DNA of 64,000 nucleotides. Origin: Apiotrichum sp. Y4204 (taxonomy: Eukaryota > Basidiomycota > Tremellomycetes > Trichosporonales > Trichosporonaceae). The position numbers were made by a program, and so were the translations under genes. The stretch's first letter is position 1. The number at the start of each line of letters is the position of its first letter. Location of the stretch: NCBI GenBank assembly GCA_025531455.1, contig JAMYHL010000022.1, forward strand, positions 620,001 to 684,000, written 5' to 3'. This document shows positions 47,000-59,190 of the stretch, in pieces. Under the pieces are notes generated by a model. The model was given only the letters and a program-made list of their open reading frames with translations. It ran no database searches and had not been told where the DNA came from.

Positions 47000-47900
47000 A
47001 TGAACCCTCATAAGATGGTAAGTGCTGTCCGTCTATTTCCCGCATCGCGTCTGGACCGACACCGTACCACGGCCGTCGGTGCATGTGTGTCGGCAGTGGC
47101 TCTGCGTGCTCTGCGCTGTGTGCGACCATCCATCCCTTATCGGAGAACCATCAGCTGACCACCAGAACAAGGTTGACGTCTCGGTATGTTGCCCTGCCCA
47201 CCGACATGGCCCCTCAGATGGACTCTCGGATGGCCACCCGTGTCGCTCAGATCGCTAATCGTCACAGGCCATGAACGAGCAGGAGCTCAAGGCGTTCAAG
47301 CTCTATGGCAAGGTCCCTGCTAAGAACATCCTTACCAAGATGCAGAAGGTAAGCCTTACCACCGCTAACGCCTCTAACACCGCAGGACAGGAAGTACTTC
47401 GACTCTGGTGACTATATGATGTCCAAGGCTGGTGTCAACCAGGCCCAGCCTGTTGGCACTGCGATCCCCACTCCTGAAGGGTGCGTGTTCCCGAGACCAT
47501 GAACCCGCAGAAACTGACCTCGATCAGTCTTCCCCACGCTTCGCCGCCTCAGAACGGCAACCTCGGTTCTTCGCCCAACACCAACCAGGGCATCCCCTTC
47601 CCCATGGCGAACATGGACCGCCGCCCGTCCGCCGCCCTTGTCGGCGTCGGCATCTCGCCCGCTGCCACAAGCGAAGCCATGGCCGTGCCCAGCGGTAACC
47701 ACCAGAGGAGACCTTCCGAGTCGTGAGGTTGTGTCGCCTGGCTTATACACTAACCTCACAGGCTCCGCATCTCCCCGCCCGGCACGTTCCGCGAGCCGCA
47801 GCCCCCATCTTCCTACCCCATCCACCACGGCAGCCTGAGCTCTTCTCCTATCAAGACCAGTGCACTCGCCCGCCGGGCCGACGAGGAGATGGAGGTCTGA
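47000..47900 (+). CDS. Endosulfine/Igo-type PP2A-B55 inhibitor
   Basis: Six exons: 47000-47017, 47166-47183, 47268-47348, 47386-47480, 47528-47722, 47762-47900 (181 aa). The core is KYFDSGDYMMSKAG, the conserved FDSGDY motif whose serine (S46 here) is phosphorylated by Greatwall/Rim15 kinases so the protein inhibits PP2A-B55, controlling mitotic entry in animals and quiescence in yeast (Igo1/2). EQELKAFKLYGKVPAKNILT just upstream is the usual endosulfine helix. The C-terminal half is Ser/Pro-rich and disordered (RRPSES, SSSPIK). Two consecutive 18-nt exons encode the first 12 residues; they are less certain than the rest because little conservation tests them. Confidence 0.9.
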
Positions 47901-49723
47901 GAGTGGCCAAGGCTTCTCCGACGAGCGACAGGAGGATAGGCGAATTTCATCAAACGGAAGCCGCGACCGGGGCTTCACATATCAAGACAATTGCGGCTCC
48001 GCCGCTTGTGAGCCGCGCGATTGGGGTGTCGTTGGAAAGGTCACCAGAAGGTGCGGAGAGTGAAGCGGAGAGGATGACAGAAAGCGGTGCGGGAGAGAAA
48101 GAGTAGGAGCGTGTTGAGAGCAGAAGCGCACCGCACGCCACGCAAAGCGCCAGTTGACTTGCGTGCAGTCCTCGAGTCCGCGGCATGGGGCAGAGGCGCA
48201 AGCCGAACCCCCTCTTGGTCTCTGGTTTCCTCCTTGTTTTAACAATGTATCACCATCATGCGAATGCACGAATCGATAAACGACCGTACCGCGTCAAGAG
48301 CGACACGGGTCGCGCCGGCGCATGCGAGTGCGAGACGCGATGCGCCTCAGTAGGACCACACGGGGGCAGCGGACTGCGGACAGCATGGACAGCAGCGAGC
48401 ACATCGGCGGATCCAGTCGCGCATGCACTTCTGACCGAAATGGCCATCTAACCTGCAAGTGGCGAATCGTGATGAACACTCGCCACCCCGTGCAAACACG
48501 AACAAAAGACACCATACTACACACAACAATTGCATCACACCAGCACGGTGGAGCGGGGCGCAGCACAGGGGTATGAGATGGGTTGCGGGGAGGATAATAA
48601 AAAACATTGGGATTCCCGCGGATCCACTCTTGCAGGTAACGCCAACAGCCACTGATCCACTGATTCCACTGACCCAACCCTGCCACCCTGCCACCCTGCC
48701 TACGGCCTGCATGGTGACGTGCCGGCCGCGCCCGAAACTCGCCGTCTAACAGCATCTCGCTGATCGAGATCCGGTGCTCGTCCCGGGTGCCGCGTGCCGC
48801 GTGCGGGTGGCACAGGGCGCCAGTGAATAAACTCTGAGCGGTGGAGACTAGAGCGTTACAATCTGGAGCTCTTGACGCACATGTCTCGTGCACATCCCAA
48901 CTACAGTCTCAGTTGTCCCAAATATGCGCTTCGGCGCCCTAGGATGCCGGCGATCCGTGCTCTGCGCAACAGTGGAGCGCGGTGGCGCATACCGTATACT
49001 GTACAAGTGGCGCGGGCGCACGCGGTGTCGAGTGCGAGAGTACACGAGAATGATACTGAGGGTTGAGGGTTGAGAGTTGACCCCGTACCCACCGACTGTG
49101 ACGCTTCACTCCGGAGACAATGGATACGCGGATACGCGGTTGGCTCGAGTACCCCCGGCCTTGGTTCGGATCTTGCTTGTGCTCGTGGTGCTTCTGTCAC
49201 GCGCGGCGCTCGCCGCCCGGCGCCACACCCTCGACTTAGACTACAGGTGGTCGGAGTGTCGGAGGGTTGGGGATGGGGGGGTTGGGCCCGATCTCCCGAT
49301 TGATCACGGTCGGATGCAAGTGGGTGGCGAACAGATGTGGGGATCGGGGATCGGCCGCGGGATCACGCGAGTCCGGAGCCCAATCCCAATTCCAAGTCCG
49401 CGATCGCCGCTTATCAAGTGACCAGTACTTTTGTTCCTGCCGCGTCGTTGAGCGTGCGTCGCTCGGAGATTGGTAACCCATTTCATACAGCGACGACGTT
49501 CCTATTTTACTCTTATCATGCCAGGCCGCGCAGGCACGTCTCGTGATCACAAGTGAGGCTACAGAACTCCTCACCACTCGTCTACTCATATTCACAATTG
49601 ACCTCTTCCTCTTCGTATCCTATACGGCCTCCTATGTGACCCGTCTTCCTTGGTTTCATAAGTTCCTTCGTTTGTCGGTCGTGTTCAGGACATTGTGCGT
49701 GAATCGTCAAGTACGTTCTTCGT
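47901..49723. other. Intergenic interval between converging genes
   Basis: 1.8 kb between the endosulfine stop and the end of the large coiled-coil gene. Unusually long for a convergent pair here. No reading frame with a known domain, no RNA gene and no clear repeat recognised. Confidence 0.45.
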
Positions 49724-52700
49724 CTAATTCTTGCGCTGGGCGCGGGTGCTAAGCAGCACACTGCGGGGCCGGGGGAGGGGGACCGAGTGCGTGCGCACCT
49801 TGCTGGACTTGGTGGGCGTGGTGGCCGCCGAGGTCGCGGTCGACCCTGAGCGGCCAGAGCCAGAGCCGGTGGGAGACTCGTTGTCCGGTGGTGCCGAGTT
49901 GTGTTTTGCCGTCGGCGTGAGCGGCATGTCCTTTTCCCTGGTGTCGGGCGAGGCCATAAAGCTCATGATTGGTTCGCCAGGGAACGCCTTGGAAGGGCGC
50001 GCGGGCACCGGGGACGTAACTGCGCGCTTGAGGCGCAGCTTCTTGTTGGTCGGCGAGGGCGTGTCGCGGTCCTTGAGGCGCGACACAATGGGAGAACGCT
50101 TATCTCCGGGCGTAGCAACTCGAGACATGGACCGCTTCTTGTTGCGCAGTGGCGAGACGGCCGGCGACGCCTGCGACCGGCGTATCATGTTGACCTCGAG
50201 ATCCTTGGAGAGCACATGATGGTGCAGCATGGCGCGCTCCTCGTCAAGATGGACGATACGCTTCTCGAGTGCCGCCTCTGTAATGGTCGCGGCGGCCGCC
50301 TTCTGGCGCAGCATGTCGAGCTCGTTCTTCCACTGGTGGCCGATGAGCTTGAGGCGGTCCAGTTCCGCCTGGCACATCTTGTTGCGCTGGAAGTAGTCTG
50401 CCGCGCGGCTGCGGTGCGTCTCGGCCTCCTCCTTCGTCGTCGCGAGCTCGGCCCTGAGACCCTTGACCTCGGTTTGGAGAGTGACGACGTCCTCGCGCAG
50501 CTCGCTCATGTCGCGTCGGCAGACGCGCTTGTGGCGATCAAATTGGTAGGTCACGTCCTTGAGCTCGATATCCTTGGCGTCGACCGTGCGGCGGAGCGCG
50601 ATGAGATCCGTCTCCTGGTCGACAACAGTGTTGACCGCCGAGTCGTGTGAGCGGAGCGACTCGTCTGCGGACATTCCCGTGGCCTCCCGCAACAGGACGG
50701 TCAGCTGCTCTATGCGTTCCTCTAGCCGAGGGATCGTGAGCTCCTCGGCGCGGTAAGCACGCATCTCCTCCTACAAGTCAGTTCCCGTCGGTTTTCAGGG
50801 GGACTCACCACACAGAGCTTGCGATCGCTTGTCTCAAGCTCCCTCTGCAGGATGGCATACTTCTTGTCGAGCTCCTCGCGGTCCTCCTCATACTTGGCCC
50901 GGGCGGCCTCGAGTTCCTCCTCAAACTTGGTGCGCGAGGTACGCATCTCCTCCTCATGCTTCACACGCGCGGCGTCAAGCTCCTCCTTGTAGAAGCCCGC
51001 TGTCTTCCACGCGTTCTCCTGCTCCTTGATGGCCTCCACCAGCTCAGCCGAGACCTCCTCGCGCTCGCTGCGCTCAGCCTGAAGCATAACCCGCGCCTCG
51101 TCCACTTCAAACTTGGCATCCGAGAGATCTTGGCCAAGTTCGTGAATCGTTGTCTCCCTGGCATTCAATTCGAGCTGCACCGAAGTGAGTTCCCGCGTGC
51201 GCTCGGCGAGCAACTTTTGGGCCAATTCCAGCTCCTCCTGGAGCGACTGCTGCGTGTCTATGTGAACAACGCGCTGTTCTTCCATCCGCTTGACCACAGC
51301 CGACAGCTTGCCGTTCTCGTTCTTACTGTTGTCGTTCTGCACGCGGAGTGTGGCGTATCTTTCCTCAAGCTCCTTGTGGGTGGACTGAAGGACGTCGACA
51401 CTCGTTTCGTTGGCCACCAGGGCTGAACGAGCTTGTTCCAGGGCTAAAGTCAGTGTGGTTTATTAATAGCCGGCAACTCACAAAGCTCGAGCTCCATTAC
51501 TCGCTTGAAGAGCGCACTATTCCCTTGAGGGGCGACAGTTTCCACGAGACTCCGGTTCGGAGACGTCTCGGGAGGGGCAGAAACGTGTGACCTGGGGCCG
51601 GGGAACGAGTGCTGGAACTCGGGCAGTCCACAAGTGTGCACCGGTGTCTCTGTGCGCTCCGTGGACGCCGACGAAATACCAAGGGCAGACAAGCTCATCC
51701 TGTTGGTCGACATGGACATCTCGCGGGACGCCTCCTCGATGGTGGAAAGCTGCGAGCAGGGCCAAGCAGGGCACGGGTGGGGTGCCTCGAATGAGTCTTC
51801 GGACTCACCCCATGAATGGCGTGGCTGGGAAGAAGCGGACGACTGGCCGCCACCGTGGAGGGACAGGAAGCGCTCCTCGTCTGTCACGGGCTGGAAGTCC
51901 TCGTCATCATCCTGTAAGTTGGCGAACGCAGCCCACGCGCGCTCGTGCTCGGAGGATAACATTGATCCGGTGCGGGGTTCCGTCGGCGTCGCGAGGTTCG
52001 TGTCGAGCGGGGAAGGGTCGCGGTCGAGGGTTGGTGTGTCGGCGTGGCCCGTCTGTGAGTGGCCACTGTCGGTGCGCTCCTCCGCCCGCAGTATGCGAAT
52101 ACGGGCCTCAGTCTCTATCGGCTCTTCTTGAACACCAGTCTCGGGGCGGAGCGCAACGTCGCGGTCATCAGCGTCACTCCGAATGCTTGAAGTCTCATCG
52201 GCTGCACCCATGGCGACCTGCGTCAAGGAGCGAGGCTGAAGGAAGAATGACGCACGGGAGCGAACCGAGCCACCGACGGAAGCCAGTTCCGAGAGCAATT
52301 CCGAGTCCTCCTCAAAGTACGCCTCCGACATGGTCGAGTCGTACTCGGACACCTGGGTTATGCAGAAGGTATCGCTTTGGCGCGCTGGGATTAGATTATG
52401 GGGGATAAGAGACTTCTGCGCCTCGTCAAAGCCCTCACTGTGCTTGGTCGGCTCGCTGGTGGTTGAGGACCGGGTGGATGTGGACATGGACGGGATGCGG
52501 GCGGATCCAGACGGCTCCTCCACTTCGGTACCGAGACGCTCCGCATCCATGAGCTCGCGCTCCGACTCGAGGAGGCGATCAAGGACGTCAATGTCGAAAC
52601 TCCCAAGGGAGATGTGCGTCGTTTCAGTAGCGTGGGTTGATGTCGACGCTGACAGGTGTTGACTGTGCTCGAGTGGCACAAGATTTTGGTTTTCCGGCTC

Positions 52701-54194
52701 CACCATTGTGATAGAGCTGATCGGAGTGTTGAGTGGCTGGTACGCTGATGGGCTTGGGAGGAGGTCACCGCTGCCACGGGCGTAAAGGCTGCGTCCGAGA
52801 CTGCGCCCCATGCTGCTGACCCGGCTGCCGGCGGCGCTGGCGGTGGAGCTCCCGACGTCCTCGGAACGGTACCGGCGGTGCGAGAGGGGCGAAGGCGATG
52901 GGTCGCGTTTGTGGTCTTGACGGCGGACTACACGGTCGCTTTGGGGCGAGCCCTTTGTGCCAAACTCGAGTGCCACTTCCGTTGGTGGGCGGTTTTGCAG
53001 GCGACGGAGGAAGGGCACAGTGGGCGATGGCGGCGGGAGGTTGAGCGCCGACGCGGCCCGCGTGGGAGTCGGGGGACGCACGGAGGGGCCACTCGTACTG
53101 TTGTGACTGATAACGCTGAGGTTACTGATGCACGCGTCGGGGCGGGAGAAGAAGCTTGGTGTGTGGCTTGCACCGAGTGTGTTTGATTTTGGAGGTGGGG
53201 CGCGCGCGTTGTCGGCAGTCACTAGCACCGGGACGGGCGGCCCCTCGACAGCGGGGACGCTCTTGCTGTTCTTGATGCTGCGCTTGCGCAGACGGCCGCG
53301 CATAGTAAGGCTGCCGGTGACGCTTTTGCTCTTCGACGTCGGCGGCGCCGTGGCGCTCATATCCTTGTTTTCCTCGTCGCCACGCAGTGCGACCGCTGCA
53401 GCGGCCGCCTTGCGCTTCCAGGTGCGATTCCGGAGCGCGCTGATGGACGCGTGGTTTGTGATGCTCCGTAGGAAGCTGCGCTGCCGCCTCACGGAATGGG
53501 GGCGGCTGGCGTCGTCGGAGAGTGGGATCGTAGACATGGGTGGTACTGTAGGTGTGGTAGGAGGGGGATGAGGGGGCGTGTTTATTGGGAAGCGAGCAGA
53601 TATAGCTGAGCCCAACATGTTGGTGTTGGGGCAGCTGCTTGAAGTGCTTGCTCCAGCGCTGTTCTGTGTGTTTGTCGCGCGTCTCTCTGCACTCGAGGGC
53701 AGCTGCAGAGACTGCGGCATTGGCAACGGCTGGCGCCCAGGATGTCCGATCATCAACTCGTGCGCGTCGCTCGTCGACTTTGTCGCGCGGTGGCGGCCGT
53801 GGCGGAACTTGCGGCGGAGGGAGAGGAACGTGCGGGCCGTGGCGGGCGTCGTCGGCGGCGTGGGGGCCGAGGCTATAGGAACAGGAGGGGAAACGCCAAA
53901 GCCAGCAGCGGCAAAGGTTGCCTGGAATGGATCGGCAGGAGTGGCAGGAAACGAAGGACGGGCAGGGGTCGGTGTGCGGAGATCGCGATCGACGACGAGG
54001 CTGCTCCTGTGCGGCGGGATGAGCACGGCCGGCGGGCGGCGCCGCGGCGTGGCGGCCTGTCGCGCGGGTGCGGGGGGCGGGGCGTTCTCGGACCGCGCAT
54101 GCAGGAGGCGCTGGGTTATGCGGTGGAGAATGTCGAGGGGGAGCACGTCCGAGCCGGCGGGGTCGCGCGACTCGGGCAACGGGCGGGCGGGCAT
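49724..54194 (-). CDS. Large unrecognised coiled-coil protein
   Basis: Three exons: 51482-54194, 50809-51443, 49724-50770 (1464 aa). Residues 1-900 are mostly disordered, rich in Ser, Pro and Thr, with basic clusters (RKFRHGRHR; RKRSIKNSK). From about residue 900 to 1270 it is a nearly continuous coiled coil (EQARSALVANETSVDVLQST through LRQKAAAATITEAALEKRIV). The last ~150 residues are basic and Ser/Pro-rich (RNKKRSMSR; SPTNKKLRLKRA), suggesting nuclear or microtubule association. Both introns are 38 nt. No family recognised; overall shape recalls polarity, septation or spindle scaffolds, but this is not an assignment. The first in-frame ATG (MPARPLPESRD) is used as start. Confidence 0.75.
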
Positions 54195-55109
54195 CTTGAA
54201 GATGTGGACTGTTGACGACAAGATTGGGAGACGTGGCAGTACATGTACTTATGATGAGCGATGAAGAACAGGGAACTGCGAGTTGGGAGTTTGGAGGGCG
54301 GGGGGTGGGCCAGCTAGTAGTGAGTGACACTGTCACGTCCAGTCACTGTTAGCCTTGACGATCTCAATGTCGATGTCGATATCGATAAACACAAGCACAA
54401 TGTTTGGAGGTGTCAACACGAAAGTTGGCCACTGACGGCGCTGGCGTGTCCCCGGATCGCATCGCCCCACGGGTTAGTCGCGGCGTACAGTAGTGTGGGC
54501 TGTGGGAAGCAGAGGGTGATGGGAGATGAGGGTGTCGAGGGTAGTGGGAGGGAGAAATCTTCACAATGTTCCGGGTTCCGGGGAGTCTCTCCAGTTGAGT
54601 GAGTAGACCTTCGTTGACATCGCATCTCATCTCACTTTGCGCTTCGTGCGCTGCCCGCAGAACATGGGCAACTGGGGTATTCTGGCCGACTGTCAGTCAG
54701 GTTTCTTGTGAATTTTGATCGTGACGAGCGATCTGTGCGACGAGGAGGCTGCAGCGCTGCACAGAGCTCCAGGCCATCATGGCAACTGGGGGTCTGTGCT
54801 GACTGTCCAAACATTGTCCCCCGAGTCGTGAGCGCGACCTGTTGGCTCTGTTGGCAGTTGAGTTCATCCCACGAGCGCTCAACGTTCGTCAATTCGTCAT
54901 TCTAGCACACAGTATGTTTGCGGTGAGCTCTGACCACGTTCTTGCCAACGCAGTGCTCTGATCGCCTCAGAGATACATGATATACATGAGCATCAGAGCA
55001 TCATCTGTGATCGTAATCGTATTGTAGAATGTTCAATGCAGTGTGTGGAGTACTGTACAATGTCTGGATCATCACCCCCCTGGTCTGAAGGCGTCTCTCA
55101 CTCTCTAGC
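54195..55109. other. Upstream region of the large coiled-coil gene
   Basis: 915 bp between the coiled-coil gene start and the end of SRS2 on the same strand. No gene or repeat supported. Confidence 0.4.
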
Positions 55110-58100
55110 TCACTCTGTCCTGCCCCGTTTATTGCTTCCCCAAGGTGCCAGAGAGCGCCGCATACCGAGGCGCTTCGTTCCTCGCGCCAGAGGAATCGCC
55201 GTCCCTTCCTCGCTGTTCCCTGAAAATATACCATCAGCCTGTCTGGCAGTCCCGGCTGCAGCCCTTCCAGTTCCAGGATCGCTATTGTTAGTCGTGCTGG
55301 CCCTTGAGAAGAAGGCATTCGCCTCTGGGAGGGGAATACGCCCGCGAGATCCAACCGTCGGAGAAGCCGTGGCCGAGGGCTCTGGAAGTCCGAGTGATTT
55401 CATTGCTGCCAGTGATGAAGTGCTTCCGGCTGTGAAGCTGGACAGGCTGGCAGCCGGACGCTGGGTCTCGCCCGCAAATGTAAAGGGTAGAGGCGCAGGC
55501 ATATTGCGATTCGACGACTGCAGCTTCTGAACAGGGGCCTTGGGAATCGGGGGTGCTGTGTGCGGTGGAATAAAGGACTTGGCACTCGAGAAGGCAACAA
55601 AGCCGGGCCTGGACCCGCTCGATGATGCTGGAGCATACTCGTCCGCATCGCTTGCCCAATACTCAAACCCTCGAGACATGTGCCCGGGCCTGTCTCGTCG
55701 GGAGAATGGATTCCGATCGCGTTCTGGTGCGTCCCATGTTGAGAGCGGTGGTGCTGAACGCGTGTAGTGTAGGACCATCGCTTTGGTGGCACTTTGATCA
55801 GGAGCTGGTCGCCCAAGCATTACTGCCATCTGTCCGCGCACAGCATCATCAATCGCCGGAAGCGTGGACGTGAAGATGTCCTGAAGTCAGTGCCGCGAGA
55901 TAACCACTGACATACCGCATTCCGGCGCAGCGACTTGTCCACGAACTCGCTGAGGTTGCGTTCCTGCGTGTCGCCGCCAAGCATGCGGCTCATTGAATGG
56001 GAGAGAGTCTGTCGTTAGGGCTGCTAAGTCCAATACAGAGAGTCGGTAGCAACTCACGAGAAACAATTGGGCTCTTGTCATGGCAACATAGAGCAAGCGG
56101 CGTTCCTCTGCAATTTCTTTCTCCTCTACGCAGCGTGCCGATGGGAACGTCCCATGTTCAACTGCTTGTTAGATATGCCAATAACACCGCTTACCAGCTG
56201 GGATAAAGACAACAGGCCATTCCAGCCCCTTGGCCGAATGGACAGTGGAGATTGTGACCTTCTACGGCCGGTTAGATACGCTTCGCTGTTTGACGTACTG
56301 GGACATGTGCGCCGTCTTCACTAACCTCCGTGTCAGTTGACAGCATGGATGACTGGAGGAAGAAGCGCAACGGGCTTTGTCTGTTATGAGTTCGAAGCAC
56401 GAAAAGCATAACTCACCCATCACCTTCTGATTTCGGGGACGTGCTGGTGCTCCTGGAGTCGAGCTCCGATTCGTCCTCCGATGAGAGGATTTCAATCACA
56501 TCTTCCTCCTCTTTTACTTTCACCCTTGTCTTGACTTTCTTCTTCCCCGCAGAAGCGGAGACCACGCGTGCGACTGATGAATCTGAGCCCCCTTTCCGAA
56601 AAAGAGGATGGAGTCGCGGCCCGTTGTTGTTTGTTGCTGCATGCTCTTGCAACTTCACCATGAGATCCTTGGCCGATGCAAATCCGTCATCCGTGGCCTC
56701 GTCCAGTCCCATTCCGGCCTGTCGTTCTTGTTCTTCAGCAACAATAACACTGTAGCTGATCTGAGAAGTCAGCGGCACTCTACCCCGCGGTTACTTACCA
56801 ATTCCTGAACGTTTTCCCAGCGCTGCTCAAAGTCGTCGAGCTGGCGGAGATGATCTTCGTACTTCGTCTTCTTGATGATGAGAAGTATCATCTCCCTCAC
56901 AGACAAGCCCTAACATCAGCTTCGCGTGGACAAGACTCAGCTCACCTTGACGGCTGCACGACGTAATGAGCGTACGGCACCAACAAACGGAGCAAGATCC
57001 CGCTTGACCGCGTTTGTTATTCCGCCCGTAAGTGGCTCCCCATCGATGATCCCTTGGCAGAGCTCCATGGGAGAAACACCTTTCTTCTTCGCTGCCTCAA
57101 CAATCTTAGCGACAGACTGAAAGGTTAGTCCAATTATCATGGCGCACTCACCGTCTCTCCAAGACGGCGTTTCGGAACGTTAACCACACGCATAAATGCG
57201 GGCTTTGAGTCAGTCATTTTCCCTCTGGGATGAATCATACAGTAAAGTTGGGATTATCCGCGAGCTGGAGATATGCCAGCAAGTCCTTGATCTCCATTCG
57301 CTCAAAGAACTTGTGCCCTCCAATAATTCGATTCGGGATGCCCTCCTTCTGCAGTGCTGATTCAATTCCTCGAGACAGGGCATTGTACCTCACTGGCGTT
57401 AGCTATCCGGCACGAATTACGAGCTCACGGAGGATGGAAAAGTCATCATACGTGAGCATCTCTCCTGAGTACGCAATGAGACGCTTAATCTCCGTTGCAA
57501 TGAAGCTCGCCTCAATGACAGGAGTGGCGAAAAGCTTGAGCGTAACGGCAGTAGACTGGGGATGTGAGGTGTACAGGCTCTTCTTGATTCGGCCCGAGTC
57601 TGTCGTTAGCACTCTGGATGTTAAGCCTCACAGGAGCACATACCTTGTGAGACGATAGAATGCGACGCATCGAGAATCGCACCAGTACTTCGGTAGTTCT
57701 CCTCCAGACAGATAACCTGTACGCCCTTGAAATCCCTCGTCATGTGGTCCAGGTTCTCCACTTCAGCTGAGCGCCAGCCGTAAATGCTCTGATCTGGGTC
57801 GCCGACGATACTAACACCACCGTTCGCCAGCGCAAAGCACTTCATGAGCTCGTACTGGGTCGTGTTGGTGTCCTGGAACTCATCGACCAATATGTGCCGA
57901 CACGACTTGAGGATGTCGGGGTGCTGGGTAAATAGCCGTAGACCATAGAGGAGGAGATCGTCGAAATCAAGGGCATCGGCCTCGTGGAGCGTTATTTCAT
58001 ACTCCTCGTACAGCTCGGAGATGATGTGCAAGACGTCAGGGCCTTGAATCTCCATATCGTTTGTTGCCTTCTCCCGGGCTTTTGCTGCCCGCGCAGCCAT

Positions 58101-58726
58101 GCCCTGCGGCGTCTCCCCTTTAGCTTTTGCTTTCGAGATTTCCGACAGAACGGCGCCCTCTTTCAGCTTCAAGTGAAGCTGAGCGAGCTCTTCTTTACGA
58201 TCCTTGATAAGCCTACTCATGATCTTCTTACTGTAGAGTTAGCGAACTTTGCGAGTCCACTGCCCACCAGTCATCTGCGTCGACAATGCTGAAGCTGTTA
58301 TTCAAAGCGATCAACGACCCATATCGCCGGAGGTATTTGGCACACGTAGCGTGAAATGTACCTGGTCTGTGAGTTCAGAGTCGCAACACAACTCACCTAG
58401 GACCAGCTGGTTCGCCTGCTCCTCACCAAGGAGAACTACCAGGCGCTTCCGCATCTCAGCGGCTGCCTTGTTTGTGAACGTCACTGCCGTGATTGATCTC
58501 GGACTGTATCCATGCTTCTTAACTAGATGGGCAACGCGCGAGGTAAGCACACGGGTCTTCCCAGACCCTGGTCCAGCAAGAATCTGAAGCGGGGTTCCGG
58601 GTGGGGCGGTCACCGCTGAGCGTGAGTTTACCAAGGAACTGGGTTGGGCAACTCACCTTGGAGCTGGGCAGGATTGAGTAACCGGAGGTAGGGATATGTC
58701 CCCGGGTCGTCTTCGGTATCCGACAT
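55110..58726 (-). CDS. SRS2: Srs2-type UvrD/PcrA DNA helicase
   Basis: A 3'-5' SF1 helicase; yeast Srs2 strips Rad51 from ssDNA and restrains recombination. Fifteen exons: 58657-58726, 58397-58615, 58268-58361, 57644-58230, 57429-57599, 57241-57392, 57152-57202, 56946-57116, 56799-56909, 56417-56760, 56326-56380, 56195-56261, 56058-56161, 55916-56008, 55110-55880 (1019 aa). All helicase motifs are present in order: [57 protein letters not shown] and [14 protein letters not shown]. An acidic insert ([13 protein letters not shown], a SUMO-like VKEEE site) lies at ~600-640. The ~255-residue C-terminal tail is disordered and ends [14 protein letters not shown]. Intron number is the highest in the window. 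Confidence 0.94.
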
Positions 58727-59190
58727 ATCCCGGTGATGGCGATGATGATGAGAGGAGGAGGGTAGTCGGGCTTATGGAGATGATGAGAGAGGAAGCAGAG
58801 ATAAGGAAGAGAGAAGAGTGGAAGAAAGGAAAGGAAGAAGGAAAGCAAGAATGTCAATCTTCTTCCCACCATGGAGCCTCCCTCTCGCGGCCTCTCACCG
58901 ACTGATTGTGACTGTGTGATGTGCGATTGTTGTGATGATTTTGGTTGACTGTACTGTTCTGCGGGGCTCCATTGCGGATATTTCTCGGATATTTTCAGAT
59001 CACCATCCGATTATGGGGGGACTGGGCATCGGGAGAGAGGGGTGTTTGTGTGGGGGTGGAGTGGGGTCTATGCACACTTTTTGCGCAGCCTGGGTGGGTT
59101 TTGAGCAGCCACTTTTGTCATCTCTTCTTATCTCTCGCCATCGTGTCTTGGTCTCTACCACATCTCCGCCTAGTATATCCACGATCCACG
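58727..59190. promoter_or_regulatory. Shared upstream interval, SRS2 / FSH1-like
   Basis: 464 bp between divergent start codons. The SRS2 side is C/T-rich on its sense strand. No TATA element or repeat recognised. Confidence 0.45.

Noticed and set aside
53122..54336. 404-codon minus-strand frame overlapping the large coiled-coil gene
   Set aside because: It lies in another frame of the first exon, is dominated by Arg/Pro/His and has no domain; the 904-codon exon frame is better supported.
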